The translations under genes and the position numbers were made by a program. Shown one piece after another: positions 29,184 to 40,983 of a stretch of DNA of 64,000 bases (its first letter is position 1; every line of letters begins with the position of its first letter). Under the pieces are notes generated by a model, which was given only the letters and a program-made list of their open reading frames with translations, was not told where the DNA came from and searched no databases. Source of the stretch: an uncultured Tissierellia bacterium (GTDB taxonomy: Bacteria > Bacillota > Clostridia > Tissierellales > Tissierellaceae); the NCBI GenBank assembly GCA_946402705.1, contig CAMIXG010000001.1, forward strand, positions 186,001 to 250,000, written 5' to 3'.

Positions 29184-29381
29184 TTAGTCTTCTATTCTTT
29201 CGTAAGATATTTTATCATCTAATATTTCTTCCAATGCTATAGACACAGCCTTAGAACTATCTGTATCTACTAATGGTTTTGAACCATCAACTATTTTTCT
29301 TGCTCTTTTTGCAATAAGTATTGCTAGTGTGTATCTGCTATCGCCTTTTTCTCCTAATTCACCAAATGATGGATTTAACAT
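29184..29381 (-). CDS. rpoZ: DNA-directed RNA polymerase subunit omega
   Basis: RYTLAILIAKRARKI...AVSIALEEI; gmk-adjacent. Confidence 0.93.
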   Translation of the reverse strand: MLNPSFGELGEKGDSRYTLAILIAKRARKIVDGSKPLVDTDSSKAVSIALEEILDDKISYERIED

Positions 29382-29992
29382 TATTTTCTTCCCCCTAAAT
29401 ATTCTTCTTTAATATTATTTTTTCTAACAACTCTATGTTTTTCTGCATTTATTATAGACTTAATATTATCTATTGCAGCTTCAAGGTTATCATTTACAAC
29501 AAAGTAATCATACTTGTCCACTAGGTCAATTTCCTTATAAGCATTAGACATTCTCTTATCTATCTCAGCTTGAGTTTCAGTATCTCTATCCACAATTCTT
29601 CTTTCTAGTTCCTCCATAGATGGTGGAAGTATAAATACAGTTATAACTTCTGGATGTTTGTCCTTTACCTGTAGTGCTCCTTGTACATCTATTTCTAGTA
29701 GTACTATTTTACCACTATTTATACCTTTTTCAACAAATTCTTTAGATGTTCCATAATAATTTGTATGGACAAAGGCATGTTCTAAAAACTCACCTTTTTC
29801 TATCTTTGTTTCAAAGTCTTCCTTGCTTATAAAATTATAATTTATTCCATCAACTTCACCTTCTCTAGGCTTTCTACTAGTTGATGATACTGAAAACACT
29901 ATATCTTTATCTGATTCAATAAGATCTTTACATACAGTACCTTTACCTACTCCTGATGGTCCTGATACAATTAACAAAAATCCTAAATCCAT
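29381..29992 (-). CDS. gmk: guanylate kinase
   Basis: LLIVSGPSGVGKGTVCKDL; SVSSTSRKPREGEVDGINYNF; start set at internal ATG with AGGAGTG SD. Confidence 0.97.
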   Translation of the reverse strand: MDLGFLLIVSGPSGVGKGTVCKDLIESDKDIVFSVSSTSRKPREGEVDGINYNFISKEDFETKIEKGEFLEHAFVHTNYYGTSKEFVEKGINSGKIVLLEIDVQGALQVKDKHPEVITVFILPPSMEELERRIVDRDTETQAEIDKRMSNAYKEIDLVDKYDYFVVNDNLEAAIDNIKSIINAEKHRVVRKNNIKEEYLGGRK

Positions 29993-30002
29993 ACTATCAC
30001 TC

Positions 30003-30242
30003 CTATTTCTCATTTGTCCTTAAAGCTATTGTCTCTGGTTGAATAGCTGAAAGTATAATATGTTTGCTATCCATAACTATTACACTTCTAGTTTTTCTCC
30101 CATAGGTTGCATCTATTAAATACCCTTTTTCACGAGTTTCTTGTATTAGTCTTTTAATAGGTGCTGACTCTGGGCTTATAATGGATATTACACGATTTGA
30201 TGCTACTACATTTCCAAATCCTATATTAATAAGTTTATCCAA
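30003..30242 (-). CDS. remA: RemA/DUF370 extracellular matrix regulator
   Basis: [36 protein letters not shown]. Confidence 0.95.
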   Translation of the reverse strand: MDKLINIGFGNVVASNRVISIISPESAPIKRLIQETREKGYLIDATYGRKTRSVIVMDSKHIILSAIQPETIALRTNEK

Positions 30243-30258
30243 ATAATCACTCCAATAA

Positions 30259-31140
30259 CTACTCTATATTTTGAACTTGTTCCCTAAGTTTTTCTATTTC
30301 TGACTTTATCTCAACTACATGGTTTGTAATTATAACATCTCCAGTTTTTGAACCAATCGTATTTACTTCCCTATTCATCTCTTGAATCAAAAAGTCCAAC
30401 TTTCTTCCAACAGGCTCTTTTTCTCCCATTATTTTTAAATATTGTTTTATATGAGAACCAAACCTTGTTATCTCTTCATCTATATTGGATTTATCTGAGA
30501 AGAAAGCTACTTCTTCAGCAAGTTTTTCTTCACTGATTAAACTACCATCTGGAAGTAATTCATTTATTCTTGTCTCTAATTTTTCCTTGTATTCTGCTAC
30601 TACCTTGGGAGCTGATTTTTCTATCTCTTTGACTAAACTCTCTATCTTATTTATTTTTTCAACCATATCTAGTCTTAAGTTTTCTCCCTCTGCCCTTCTC
30701 ATTTCGTATATGTCATCTAAGGCAGTTGTCAAACTTTCCTTCAGGTCCTTCCATAGCAAATCCTCACTAAGTTCTTCTCTCTCAACACTAAATACATCCC
30801 CAAGTTTAAGGATTGAAGATAGATGAATATCCTCATTTAAATTTAATTCAGCCTTTAATATATCAAGGTTTCTATGTATCTCTTTTGCCAGTGGCAGATC
30901 TAAATTTATCTTTAGGGATTTTTCATCTAAATATTCTAAATTAATATAGATATCCACTTTACCCCTATTTATATATCTTTTAACTTCTCTCTTTATCTTA
31001 TCCTCTAAAAAATTTAAGTGTCTTGGTAGTCTTATAGATATATCGTTATATCTATGATTAACAGTTTTTATTTCAGTTTTCAAACTATACTTTTCAGATA
31101 AAAACTCACCTCTACCAAAGCCCGTCATACTAATTAGCAT
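30259..31140 (-). CDS. YicC/YloC family endoribonuclease
   Basis: [10 protein letters not shown]-terminus; [10 protein letters not shown]-terminus. Confidence 0.95.
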   Translation of the reverse strand: MLISMTGFGRGEFLSEKYSLKTEIKTVNHRYNDISIRLPRHLNFLEDKIKREVKRYINRGKVDIYINLEYLDEKSLKINLDLPLAKEIHRNLDILKAELNLNEDIHLSSILKLGDVFSVEREELSEDLLWKDLKESLTTALDDIYEMRRAEGENLRLDMVEKINKIESLVKEIEKSAPKVVAEYKEKLETRINELLPDGSLISEEKLAEEVAFFSDKSNIDEEITRFGSHIKQYLKIMGEKEPVGRKLDFLIQEMNREVNTIGSKTGDVIITNHVVEIKSEIEKLREQVQNIE

Positions 31141-31321
31141 TCCATCACCTCTTCTTTTGCCATTATATAATAGAAAGTTTTAAAATTGCTAGGAATTGTT
31201 AATTTTTTTTAATATTTATAATATAATTCTTAAATTTAGCCATTTTTTCTCAACTTAAGTAATATACAAGACAAAATAATATATGATATACTATTTTAAG
31301 AATTATATAGGAGGTAGAGCA

Positions 31322-33076
31322 ATGGCATTTGATGGTATAGTCATGCATTCAGTTATAGATGAATTAAAAGAAAAACTAATAGATGGTAGAGTTGATAAGG
31401 TATATCAGCCTGAAAAAGATGAGATTTTTATCCATATAAGGGCCAAGGGCCTTAATCAATCACTACTAATATCAGCTAGTAGCAATAATCCTAGATTATA
31501 TCTAACTGATAAAACTAAAAAAAATCCTACAGAAGCACCGCAATTTTGTATGATTTTAAGAAAACACTTAATAGGCTCAACTATTTTAAGTATAGAGCAG
31601 TATAAAACAGATAGAATTGTATTTATTGATATGTTATCCAAGGACGAACTTGGTATAAATAGAGAAAAAAGATTGATAGTAGAAATTATGGGAAGACACA
31701 GTAACATTATTCTTATAGATAAAGAAAGTGAAAAAGTCATAGACTCCATTAGCAGAGTATCTGTAGATATGAGTAGTGTTAGACAGATATATCCAGGTTC
31801 TTTATATGTCCTTCCCCCTCTTCAAGATAAACTATCACCACTAGAACTTGAAGAAACTAGCTTTAATTCAGCCCTAAAACTAGCTGAGGATTTGCCAGTA
31901 TTTAAGTTTATATATACAAATTATCTAGGACTAAGTCCAATTTTTAGCAAGGAGATTTGTTTTAGGGCTCAAGTAGATAGTAATCAAAGTGTAGATACTT
32001 TATCTGATGAAGATATAGTAAAACTCTTTAATACTTTTAAGAGTCTTATGGATTCTATAAAAAATAATAAATATACTCCAAATATAGCCTATGATAAAGA
32101 TAAGTCTATACTTGGCTTTCATATAATCAAACTAAGTCAGTTTGAAAGTGCTAGCTTTAGAAATTTTGATTTTATATCAACTCTTTTAGATAATTATTAT
32201 TTTGAGAAAGATTTATCTGATAGGATAAATCAAAAATCTTCATCCATGAGAAAAATTATAAGCAATCATTTAGATAGGGCAAAAAATAAACTAAAAAAAC
32301 AAAATAGAGAATTAGAAGATGCTCATGATAGGGAAAAGTATAAGGTTTATGCAGATTTAATTTCGGCAAATATTTATTCAATAGAAAAGGGTGCTAAAAA
32401 TATTACAGTACAAAATTTCTATGATCCAGAACTTAAGGATTTAGAAATTCCCCTTGATGAAAAAATACCAGCACACTTAAATGCGCAAAAATACTATAAA
32501 AAATATTCAAGACTTAAAAATGCATCTAATCTTTTAAAAGAAGAGATACCTAATACAGAAAATGAGATTGAATATCTTGAAAATGTTTTATATTCTATAA
32601 CTCATTCTAGTGATACTCTTGATCTTGAAGATATAAAAGATGAACTTATATCTGAAGGCTATATTAAAAAATCTAAAAAGTCTAAGAAAGCTAAGCTTGA
32701 AAAAACAGAAGCTTATAATTTCCTTACTTCAAATGGCATAACTGTTTTAGTTGGAAGAAATAATAGGCAAAATGATGAATTAACTTTCAAAAAATCTAAT
32801 CGTGATGATATATGGTTACATGCTCAAAATATTCCAGGTTCTCATGTCATTTTAAAAACTAGCTTAGATAAGCTAAAAGAATCTGATTTAATAGAAGCTG
32901 CAAGACTAGCTGCCTATTATAGCAGTGGTAAAAATTCAAACTCCGTTTCCATAGATTACACAGAGAGAAAACATGTTAGAAAACAAAAAGGAGCAAAACC
33001 TGGCCTAGTGTTTTATGAAGATTTTAATACTATATCAGTAAATCCTAATGATGAACTGATACAACAGCAAAAATAA
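31322..33076 (+). CDS. rqcH: NFACT family protein / Rqc2 homolog RqcH
   Basis: MAFDGIVMHSVIDEL start with GGAGG SD; NDELTFKKSNRDDIWLHAQNIPGSHVILK. Confidence 0.95.
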   Translation: MAFDGIVMHSVIDELKEKLIDGRVDKVYQPEKDEIFIHIRAKGLNQSLLISASSNNPRLYLTDKTKKNPTEAPQFCMILRKHLIGSTILSIEQYKTDRIVFIDMLSKDELGINREKRLIVEIMGRHSNIILIDKESEKVIDSISRVSVDMSSVRQIYPGSLYVLPPLQDKLSPLELEETSFNSALKLAEDLPVFKFIYTNYLGLSPIFSKEICFRAQVDSNQSVDTLSDEDIVKLFNTFKSLMDSIKNNKYTPNIAYDKDKSILGFHIIKLSQFESASFRNFDFISTLLDNYYFEKDLSDRINQKSSSMRKIISNHLDRAKNKLKKQNRELEDAHDREKYKVYADLISANIYSIEKGAKNITVQNFYDPELKDLEIPLDEKIPAHLNAQKYYKKYSRLKNASNLLKEEIPNTENEIEYLENVLYSITHSSDTLDLEDIKDELISEGYIKKSKKSKKAKLEKTEAYNFLTSNGITVLVGRNNRQNDELTFKKSNRDDIWLHAQNIPGSHVILKTSLDKLKESDLIEAARLAAYYSSGKNSNSVSIDYTERKHVRKQKGAKPGLVFYEDFNTISVNPNDELIQQQK

Positions 33077-33117
33077 AAGGATAAAGTTCTATTAATTTTA
33101 GAACTTTATCCTTTATT
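33076..33117. terminator. bidirectional intrinsic terminator
   Basis: AAAGGATAAAGTTCT/AGAACTTTATCCTTT. Confidence 0.85.
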
Positions 33118-33151
33118 TATTATAAGTTTTTATAGTACATATAAAATCTAT

Positions 33152-33499
33152 CTATATACCAAAATATTGTTTTGTTACTAAAACCGCTACTACAGCTATC
33201 ACTATAGAAGCTATAGTTTGTATGATATCAATAATAAGATAAAAATAATCATACTTAGTATTATTTCTATTCTTACTATTAAATTTTATTTTCTCTATTC
33301 TTGAAATAAGGCTAGGTATAGTTATACATATTAATCTTAAAGCTATGACTACTAATAAAATAATAGCTAATACTTCATGAGAATTCAAAAAATTAATTAC
33401 CCTTTTATCTTTTTTTGCTATATAAAATATAATAGCAGAGATTAATACTAAGATTAGTGGTAATGGTGTATTTTTTTCGCCACCCTTAAGCTTATTCAT
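33152..33499 (-). CDS. hypothetical membrane protein
   Basis: 115 aa with three hydrophobic segments. Confidence 0.55.
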   Translation of the reverse strand: MNKLKGGEKNTPLPLILVLISAIIFYIAKKDKRVINFLNSHEVLAIILLVVIALRLICITIPSLISRIEKIKFNSKNRNNTKYDYFYLIIDIIQTIASIVIAVVAVLVTKQYFGI

Positions 33500-33941
33500 G
33501 GTATCAAACCTTTCATTATTTAATATAGATAATTAGTAAATTGATATCACATCCATATAAGTTACTATTACTTTAAGTATTCTGTCTTTTCTTTACCCTC
33601 TTAGATTTTACTCTTAAAATGATGATATTTTTTATGATTATTTATCAACTTAGTAGTATCTAATAAATCTCCTCTAACTTTACAAGTTGATTTTAAAAGA
33701 AAGTATATCAGCCAGCATAATTTTTTTCAAAAACTATACTTAAACCTAATCTTATATCTTTACTAATTCACTACTTTATAAGGCTACATCTATGACTACA
33801 CCCTATAGCACTTATTATTTCTTGTCAATATTCATTTTCCAATTTATTGCCAATTAAATAAATCAAAGCTCTATTTTTAGCTGTCTAAATTGTTTAAATT
33901 TTCGCACAAATGATTGTTTTTTAAACTTAAGTAAACAGACT

Positions 33942-34099
33942 AAAATAGATTTTTAAATTCTAAGTGTATCCTAAATGTTAAACACTTATACTCCAGTATA
34001 TAAACAAGTACAATTGTTAATACATTTGAATAATTTTCTAGTCTTGGTATAATATTGTAGTCAGGTTATTTATATTAAAATAAAAATAGATTTTTAAAT
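33942..34099 (+). repeat. 17-nt direct repeat AAAATAGATTTTTAAAT (33942-33958 and 34083-34099)
   Basis: Two identical copies in an 800-bp non-coding gap. Confidence 0.6.
34026..34053 (+). promoter_or_regulatory. putative sigma-A promoter
   Basis: TTGAAT-16 nt-TATAAT, about 250 bp upstream of the chemoreceptor. Confidence 0.4.
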
Positions 34100-34300
34100 A
34101 AATTTTAGCCAAATAAATTATATGATTTGTATAGGATTACTTCGCTTTATTTTATTAAGGATTTTCAAAACTATTTAATTTTTTAATTATATTACTTTAT
34201 CACAATTCATACTTCTATCTCCAAAATAGAAGCTATCATAATGAGTAATTTTAATTACTACTTGGATTTAAAATAATACATATCTCAAGGAGGATTTATA

Positions 34301-36346
34301 ATGAGCAGCAAGAGTGACAAAAGAATATTTAAAAAACAAGAGAAAACCAAACAAAAAAGTGCCAAATTTAAGCTAACATTTTTATTAATAGCCCTAATAG
34401 CCTTTTCCATAATAGCAGTGTTTTCACTGACTTATACTGGAGCAAAGAAGGGACTTGTTAATCAAATAAAAAATGGAGAATCCCAACTAATGGGTAATGT
34501 TTCTGACTATGTAGAATCTTGGATAGAAAATAAAAGACAGGAAATCAATGCTATGTCTACCCTACTACAAGATGACATAACACCTATTGTAAATGACAAG
34601 TTAAATATAGTAAAAGGTTATAATTCTCTAAATGAAACTTACGAGTACTATGCAGGTCTTAAGGACGGAACCTATTTAGATGGTGGAGATTGGACACCAC
34701 CAGCAGGATTTAAACCTGAAAAAAGAGATTGGTATGTAGATGCTGTTTCTAGTTCTACTATGGTTATGTCTAGCCCCTACATTGATGAAAAGACTAATGA
34801 TGTAGTAGTTTCAATTTCTAAGATAATTGGTGATAAAGAAGCCATAGAGGGTGTAGTAGCCTTAGACTTTAAAATTTCCAACCTAGATAGTTTACTATCT
34901 AAGGTAAATATAGGAGAAAATGCTTATATCATAATAGCAGATAAAAATAACAATGTACTTCTTCATCCAGATAAAAAATATAGACCACAAAAAACTGGAT
35001 CTACAAATCTGGCAGATTTAAATATTAATATAACAGGAGATAATAATCAGGATATAAATGCAAAGGTTACAGACTATGACGGAGTAGAAAGATTCTTTTT
35101 ATCAAGTGATATAAAATCTCTTGGTTGGAAATTGATTTTAGCCAGACCAGCCTCAATCTTAACTGATGTACCAAATGAACTTTTAATAAAAAATATAGTT
35201 GCTTCAATCATAATACTAGCCTTATCTCTAGTTTTTGTATCCATGATTGCCAGCTATGCTCTTACACCATCTATAGTTGCTTCTAATATAATTAAGGACA
35301 TAGCAAATACTAGACTAAGAGTAGATAAGAAAAAAATAAATAAATATAAAAATAAAAATGATGAAATCGGAACCTTGTTTAGTAGTATAGAACTATTGGT
35401 AGATAATATGACCAAGATGACCAGCGTTATACAAGAAACATCTAACGAATTAGATTCAAACTTTAATGATGTCTTAGTAAAAACAACTAATTTAGATGCT
35501 GGTGCAAATAATACTTTTTCTTCAGTAGAAAACTTATCTGCTGGACTTGAAGAATTAACTGCTACTACAGCTCTTTTAGAAGATAATTCTAAGTCTATAG
35601 ATGGTAATGTGAAAAACTTTATCGCAGATGTTAATTCAGGTAGAGAAAAAGCTCTTGCTATTTCTAAAAATGCTAGTAGTCAGGAACAGCTATTTCTAGA
35701 AAGAGCCCATAGTTTTGATGTTAACTTAAATGTTATCTCTGAAGAGCTAGAAGTATCTATAAAAGAAGCTCGTAAAATAGAAAATATCAAAAGCTTAGCA
35801 TCTCTTATAAAGGATATAGCAGAACAGACAAATTTACTTGCTTTAAATGCTAGTATTGAAGCTGCTAGAGCTGGTGAACATGGCAGAGGTTTCTCTGTTG
35901 TTGCAGATGAAATAAAGAAACTTTCACATGAAACCAAAGATGTGGTAACTCAAATAAATGATGATACAGAAAATATTATACTTGCAGTAAATAATCTACT
36001 AGAGGCAATATCAAAATCTATGACTGGAATAAAGAATAGTACAACTCAAAATCATGATGAAGTTATGGTACTTCTAGGTAAGTATAATACAGATGGAAAA
36101 GATTACTTTAGTACTATGAGTAATATGTCAGAAACTAGTAAGGATATCTTAGCTTCTATCAACACTATTTTAGATTCTATAACAGAGGTAAACCATGTAA
36201 TAGAAGAATCTGCTAAATTAAGTATGAATGTTACAACTGAAACTCAAAATATAACAAATAATACAGCTGAATTAGAACAAGCTAATGCCAAGGTTAAAAA
36301 ACTTGCAGAAACCTTAAATGATGTAGCATCAAATTTTGAAATTTAA
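34301..36346 (+). CDS. methyl-accepting chemotaxis protein with dCache-type sensor
   Basis: TM-sensor-TM layout, KRDWYVDAV and VVALDF cache motifs, signalling hairpin [37 protein letters not shown]. Confidence 0.95.
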   Translation: MSSKSDKRIFKKQEKTKQKSAKFKLTFLLIALIAFSIIAVFSLTYTGAKKGLVNQIKNGESQLMGNVSDYVESWIENKRQEINAMSTLLQDDITPIVNDKLNIVKGYNSLNETYEYYAGLKDGTYLDGGDWTPPAGFKPEKRDWYVDAVSSSTMVMSSPYIDEKTNDVVVSISKIIGDKEAIEGVVALDFKISNLDSLLSKVNIGENAYIIIADKNNNVLLHPDKKYRPQKTGSTNLADLNINITGDNNQDINAKVTDYDGVERFFLSSDIKSLGWKLILARPASILTDVPNELLIKNIVASIIILALSLVFVSMIASYALTPSIVASNIIKDIANTRLRVDKKKINKYKNKNDEIGTLFSSIELLVDNMTKMTSVIQETSNELDSNFNDVLVKTTNLDAGANNTFSSVENLSAGLEELTATTALLEDNSKSIDGNVKNFIADVNSGREKALAISKNASSQEQLFLERAHSFDVNLNVISEELEVSIKEARKIENIKSLASLIKDIAEQTNLLALNASIEAARAGEHGRGFSVVADEIKKLSHETKDVVTQINDDTENIILAVNNLLEAISKSMTGIKNSTTQNHDEVMVLLGKYNTDGKDYFSTMSNMSETSKDILASINTILDSITEVNHVIEESAKLSMNVTTETQNITNNTAELEQANAKVKKLAETLNDVASNFEI

Positions 36347-36348
36347 AC

Positions 36349-36382
36349 AAAAAACAGATTGGGATTTCCCAATCTGTTTTTT
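36349..36382. terminator. bidirectional intrinsic terminator
   Basis: AAAAAACAGATTGGGA/TCCCAATCTGTTTTTT. Confidence 0.85.
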
Positions 36383-36398
36383 ATCTATCCAGCTCTAA

Positions 36399-37043
36399 TT
36401 AGATTTCATAGAAATTATCAAATACACTTTCCATATCTTTATAGGCCTTATTTAAAATTTCATCTTCTGTAAATAATCCTGTTGCAGTACCTTCAGCTCT
36501 CACTATATCAAAGCTATCAAATTCCATAACTTCTTTAAATACCACATTTAAATATTTCCTACTAAACTCTAGTTCTGAATACTTATCATTATTTGAATAT
36601 ATGGAGCCACTACCTTGTAAAAGGAGTAATTTTCTCCCATCATTCATAAGTCCTGCATATCCAGTTTCAGTATATTTAAAAGTTTCTCTTGCAATTAGTA
36701 CATTATCTACATAGTCTTTTAATTTAGATGGTATATTAAAATTGTGCATTGGCATAACAACTACAACTCTCTTATGATTCTTAAACTGATCTAAAAGTTC
36801 CCTCATCCTATTTGCAACTATTTGTTCCTCATCATTTAAAGTCTGACCTTCTTTTTGCTTATCAAAGATAGTTAAGACTTCTTCATTTAAATTTGGTATA
36901 TACTCATCATATAAATCTATAATTTCTAAATCTTTTAAATCAAATTTCCCCTCAAATTTATCCATAAAATGTTTTTGTAGCTTTAAAGAATAAGATACCT
37001 TTGAATCAAATCTTGGGTGTGCGTTAATAATAAGTGTTTTCAT
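36399..37043 (-). CDS. FMN-dependent NADH-azoreductase / NAD(P)H-quinone oxidoreductase-like flavodoxin fold protein
   Basis: MKTLIINAHPRFDSKVSYSLKLQKHF; MPMHNFNIPSKLKDYVDNV. Confidence 0.9.
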   Translation of the reverse strand: MKTLIINAHPRFDSKVSYSLKLQKHFMDKFEGKFDLKDLEIIDLYDEYIPNLNEEVLTIFDKQKEGQTLNDEEQIVANRMRELLDQFKNHKRVVVVMPMHNFNIPSKLKDYVDNVLIARETFKYTETGYAGLMNDGRKLLLLQGSGSIYSNNDKYSELEFSRKYLNVVFKEVMEFDSFDIVRAEGTATGLFTEDEILNKAYKDMESVFDNFYEI

Positions 37044-37148
37044 AAAAATCCTCCTAGGCTAAATTTTGATAATCATCATCATTTAATATATATATCCTTT
37101 TTTCTACTTTTATTAACATATATATAAACTTTATCTAATAATAAAAAT

Positions 37149-37178
37149 AGACAAGATCAAATTGATCTTGTCTATTTC
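37149..37178 (-). terminator. intrinsic terminator after pyrR
   Basis: AGACAAGATC/GATCTTGTCT. Confidence 0.75.
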
Positions 37179-37709
37179 CTATATAATAATATTAATCTTG
37201 TCTTCCCCATCTATTTCCTTAACTTTCACCTTAACATTTTCATCTTTAGAAGTGGGAACATTTTTTCCTATAAAGTCTGCTCTTATTGGTAACTCCCTAT
37301 GTCCTCTATCAACTAATACTGCAAGTTGTATTCTCTCTGGCCTATCTTTTTCAAGTATAGCATCCATTGCTGCTCTAGTAGTTCTCCCTGTATATATTAC
37401 ATCATCTACTAAAACTACTATTTTGCCATGAGTTTCTCCCTGAAAAGAGTGATTTAATATAGTTTTGTCACTTATCTCTGATAGGTCGTCCCTATATAAA
37501 CTTATGTCCAAATCATATACTACTGGTGATATACCTTCTATTTCTTTTATTTTACTTGCCAATCTTTGAGCTATTGGGAAACCACGGGTTTTAACCCCAA
37601 CTAAAACTACATTTTCTATCCCCTTATTTTTTTCAATTATTTCATGGGCTATTCTTGTTATAGCTCTTTGCATAGCTTGTTCATCTAATATAATTGCCTT
37701 TTCTTGCAT
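37179..37709 (-). CDS. pyrR: bifunctional pyr operon regulator / uracil phosphoribosyltransferase
   Basis: [36 protein letters not shown]. Confidence 0.95.
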   Translation of the reverse strand: MQEKAIILDEQAMQRAITRIAHEIIEKNKGIENVVLVGVKTRGFPIAQRLASKIKEIEGISPVVYDLDISLYRDDLSEISDKTILNHSFQGETHGKIVVLVDDVIYTGRTTRAAMDAILEKDRPERIQLAVLVDRGHRELPIRADFIGKNVPTSKDENVKVKVKEIDGEDKINIII

Positions 37710-38632
37710 TAACCGTCTCTCCTTTTTATCAAATTATTTAATATTTTACTTAAGTCACTTGGTAAATCAGATTTCAATTCTATTAGCTGATTTGTAATTG
37801 GATGTATAAACTTTATTTCAGCAGAATGTAAAAATTGTTTTTTTAAGCCAAATTCATTTTTTCCACTTGCATATACTTGATCCCCAACTATTGGATGATT
37901 TATATACTTCATATGCACCCTTATTTGATGTGTTCTTCCAGTTTCTAAGTCTGCTCTTATATAAGTATGATTTGGAAACCTATCAAGTACATTATAATGA
38001 GTTATAGCATTTTTACTGTTTTTATTTATAACTGTCATTACCTGTCTATTAGTTGGATGTCTTCCAATTGGTTCATCAATTGTTCCCTCATCTTCTGAAA
38101 CAACTCCATTTACTAAAGCCTTATAGCTTCTCTTTACTTCTTTGTTTCTAAACATCTCTACTAGCTTATAGTAGGCTTCATCTTCTTTTGCTACTAGCAT
38201 AAGCCCTGAAGTGTCTTTATCTAATCTATGAACTATCCCTGGTCTTATTTCATCTTCATTGTTTCCAACCCTACCAAATTCATATAAGATTGCATTTACT
38301 AGTGTACCATTTTTATTTCCAGCACCAGGATGTACTACCATACCACTAGGTTTATTTATAACAGCCAAATATTCATCTTCATATACTATTTCTAGATTTA
38401 AATTTTCTGGAACCAATTCTATTTTTTTCTCATCTTCTACATTTATATCTACTAAATCACCTTGCTTTAAGCTATAACTAGGTTTTACCTTTTTATCATT
38501 AACCCTTATACTTCCATTTTTTATTGCTTCCTTGATTTCATTTCTAGAAATTTCTTTTATTTCCTTTGATAGATAAGCATCTATTCTTTCGTCTGTATTG
38601 TCTTCTATAAGTAATTTTAATTCTATTGCCAT
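37709..38632 (-). CDS. RluA family 23S rRNA pseudouridine synthase
   Basis: N-terminal S4-like domain; [27 protein letters not shown]. Confidence 0.95.
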   Translation of the reverse strand: MAIELKLLIEDNTDERIDAYLSKEIKEISRNEIKEAIKNGSIRVNDKKVKPSYSLKQGDLVDINVEDEKKIELVPENLNLEIVYEDEYLAVINKPSGMVVHPGAGNKNGTLVNAILYEFGRVGNNEDEIRPGIVHRLDKDTSGLMLVAKEDEAYYKLVEMFRNKEVKRSYKALVNGVVSEDEGTIDEPIGRHPTNRQVMTVINKNSKNAITHYNVLDRFPNHTYIRADLETGRTHQIRVHMKYINHPIVGDQVYASGKNEFGLKKQFLHSAEIKFIHPITNQLIELKSDLPSDLSKILNNLIKRRDG

Positions 38633-38640
38633 ATATCCTC

Positions 38641-39090
38641 CTAGTGTAAATCTTTCGCTATAACTATAATGTATACTAATAAAAGAGTACCTAGTACAAT
38701 GGCTATATCAGCAACATTAAATACTGGGAAATAATAATTTCCAAATCTTAAACTAAACAAGTCCACAACATATCCATTTAAAAGTCTATCTATAAAATTT
38801 CCAAGTGCTCCTGCTAAAATCAAAGACATAGAAATTTTCTCTAGGGAGCTCATAATCTTATGATTTTTAAAAATATATCCCACTAGTACTACTACAACTA
38901 CTGTGGTTATTATTATAAAGAATATTCTTCTATCTGATAAAACCCCAAAAGCTGCCCCTCTATTTTCAACATAAGTTAGTTCAAAAAAGTTTTTAATTAT
39001 AACCTTTGAACCCTGATTTTTAAGTGCCTGTATTGCCCATTTTTTTGTTAACTGATCTATTATTATAATAATGAATGCTGCTATAAACAT
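38641..39090 (-). CDS. lspA: lipoprotein signal peptidase
   Basis: IDQLTKKWAI; YVENRGAAFG; GNFIDRL; FNVADIAI; start at ATG with GGAGG SD. Confidence 0.95.
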   Translation of the reverse strand: MFIAAFIIIIIDQLTKKWAIQALKNQGSKVIIKNFFELTYVENRGAAFGVLSDRRIFFIIITTVVVVVLVGYIFKNHKIMSSLEKISMSLILAGALGNFIDRLLNGYVVDLFSLRFGNYYFPVFNVADIAIVLGTLLLVYIIVIAKDLH

Positions 39091-39105
39091 AAGTACCTCC
39101 AGTCT

Positions 39106-39135
39106 GATAAAAAAAAGGCCTAAGCCTTTTAATTT
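39106..39135 (-). terminator. intrinsic terminator between divIVA and lspA
   Basis: AAAAGGC/GCCTTTT with T-run. Confidence 0.6.
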
Positions 39136-39158
39136 TTCTCTACTCAAAGTAAAAATGA

Positions 39159-39608
39159 TTAATCTTCAAGCTTAATCTCATCTATTGTTTTTATTTGCGA
39201 TTCTAAAAACGATTTATATTTACTTTTCATAGCATTAAATTCCATTCTTAATATATTTATTTCTGAATTTAATTTTTCTAAATTTCGCTCATTTTTTGTA
39301 GTGTCATTTATAGATTTAAGTTCTGCATCTGCTATGATTATTTCAGCCTTATCTCTAGCAGTTTTTATGATATCTTCACCAGTTGTCTTAGCTATTAATA
39401 GTGTTTCTTTCAAAGTGTTTTCCAGATTATTATATTTAAAAACCTCATTTTCAAGATCTTCCATCCTACTTCTAAATTCTTGATTTTGGATATATAATTT
39501 TCCATAATCCTTAATAATTTCATCTAAAAAAGTATTAACTTCATCTACTGAATACCCTCTAAAAGATTTACTCAATTTCTTATTTTCTATTTCCAATGGT
39601 GTTATCAA
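39159..39608 (-). CDS. DivIVA domain protein
   Basis: ITPLEIENKKLSKSFRGYSVDEVNTFLDEIIKDY. Confidence 0.95.
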   Translation of the reverse strand: MITPLEIENKKLSKSFRGYSVDEVNTFLDEIIKDYGKLYIQNQEFRSRMEDLENEVFKYNNLENTLKETLLIAKTTGEDIIKTARDKAEIIIADAELKSINDTTKNERNLEKLNSEINILRMEFNAMKSKYKSFLESQIKTIDEIKLED

Positions 39609-39618
39609 ATTTTCACCC

Positions 39619-40416
39619 CTATAAATATAATTTTATTTGTATTTTAAATTTATCTTTTTTACTAATTCCCTTTAGTTTATATAATATAGACCTACCATAC
39701 CTTCTAACAGAAATTAAATCGCCTTCTTTTATCTCATAAGATATTTTATTTATCGGCTCAAAATTTACCTTTACATTATTGGCAGTTATTATATTTTGAC
39801 TAGTACTCCTTGATAGATTATAGGTTGTACTAATATAAGAATCCAGTCTTAAAGAAGCAATTGTAGTATCTTTAAGCTGAAAATCATCTTCTATATAAAC
39901 AATATCATCAAAGCTAACTTCTCTTATCTCAAAATTATTTCTTCCTATCTTTTCTAGATTTGTATAAATATAGTTACCAAGTTCTGACTTAACTATTATA
40001 TCTGCATAATTTTCATGAAGTATAATGTCTCCAACCTTGCTCCTATTTATACCAGTTCCCATTATTCCACCTAGAAAATCTTTATGACTTAGACCATCCA
40101 TATTACCTTCTAATCTAAAAACTAATAGATTAGAGTCCTTACTTGTAAAATAGTGATAATCAGGATAGATTATCACTATTTGTCTTTCAGCATTTTCATA
40201 TCCTCCAAATATACTATATCCAATTTGAGGTAATCTATTTAATATAGATTTTGCTACTTTAATGCTAAAAGGATCCAAGAAGTCAGTAGTTTGAATAGTA
40301 TAATTTTTAATAACTATTTCTACGATATCTAAGATCCTATTCATATTCTTAATTTGTTCTAAATCATTTATATGAGATAAATATTTTTCTTTGTCTATTT
40401 TATTAAAGTTGTCCAT
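39619..40416 (-). CDS. YlmH/S4-domain RNA-binding protein
   Basis: FSIFGGYENAERQI; C-terminal S4-like domain; divIVA-sepF context. Confidence 0.9.
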   Translation of the reverse strand: MDNFNKIDKEKYLSHINDLEQIKNMNRILDIVEIVIKNYTIQTTDFLDPFSIKVAKSILNRLPQIGYSIFGGYENAERQIVIIYPDYHYFTSKDSNLLVFRLEGNMDGLSHKDFLGGIMGTGINRSKVGDIILHENYADIIVKSELGNYIYTNLEKIGRNNFEIREVSFDDIVYIEDDFQLKDTTIASLRLDSYISTTYNLSRSTSQNIITANNVKVNFEPINKISYEIKEGDLISVRRYGRSILYKLKGISKKDKFKIQIKLYL

Positions 40417-40458
40417 GCTACTATCTCCTAAATAATTCTACATCTACAAGGTTCTATC

Positions 40459-40899
40459 TTACCAAGAAAAGATTCCCTTGCTTTTTAATTCATCTTTTAG
40501 TCCGTCAATTTCAACACTGTTAGGTGCTAGTACAAAAATGTCCTTTGTAACTTTTTGAATGCTTCCTTCAAGTGAATATAAGCCACCATTAATGAAATCA
40601 AAAATTTGTCTTTTAGTGTTAACATCTAATTGCTCTAAATTAACAACTACAGTTTTTCTCATTTTTAAATCATTCACTATCATTGGTGCTTCGTCATAAC
40701 TTAAAGGTTCGTGAACAACTATTTTCATGTTAATATTTGTATGTAAACTAACAACATTGTTGTTTACTTTTCTTAACTTTTGTTGTTCTTGTTGTTCTAA
40801 TGCTTCCTCATAATGGCTATCTTCGTAGATTTCATCTTCATAGTCATCATCATTCATTCCCATAAAATCTTTAAACTTTTCTACTAAACCTTCACTCAT
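40459..40899 (-). CDS. sepF: cell division protein SepF
   Basis: MSEGLVEKFKDFMGMNDD...VVVNLEQLDVNTKRQIFDFINGGLYSLEGSIQKV. Confidence 0.95.
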   Translation of the reverse strand: MSEGLVEKFKDFMGMNDDDYEDEIYEDSHYEEALEQQEQQKLRKVNNNVVSLHTNINMKIVVHEPLSYDEAPMIVNDLKMRKTVVVNLEQLDVNTKRQIFDFINGGLYSLEGSIQKVTKDIFVLAPNSVEIDGLKDELKSKGIFSW

Positions 40900-40983
40900 A
40901 CTTAAAACCTCCTTAATAAAAAAACAATTACTTAAATACATTATACACTCTTTTTGCCATTTGGTAAATGGTATCATTCTGAT

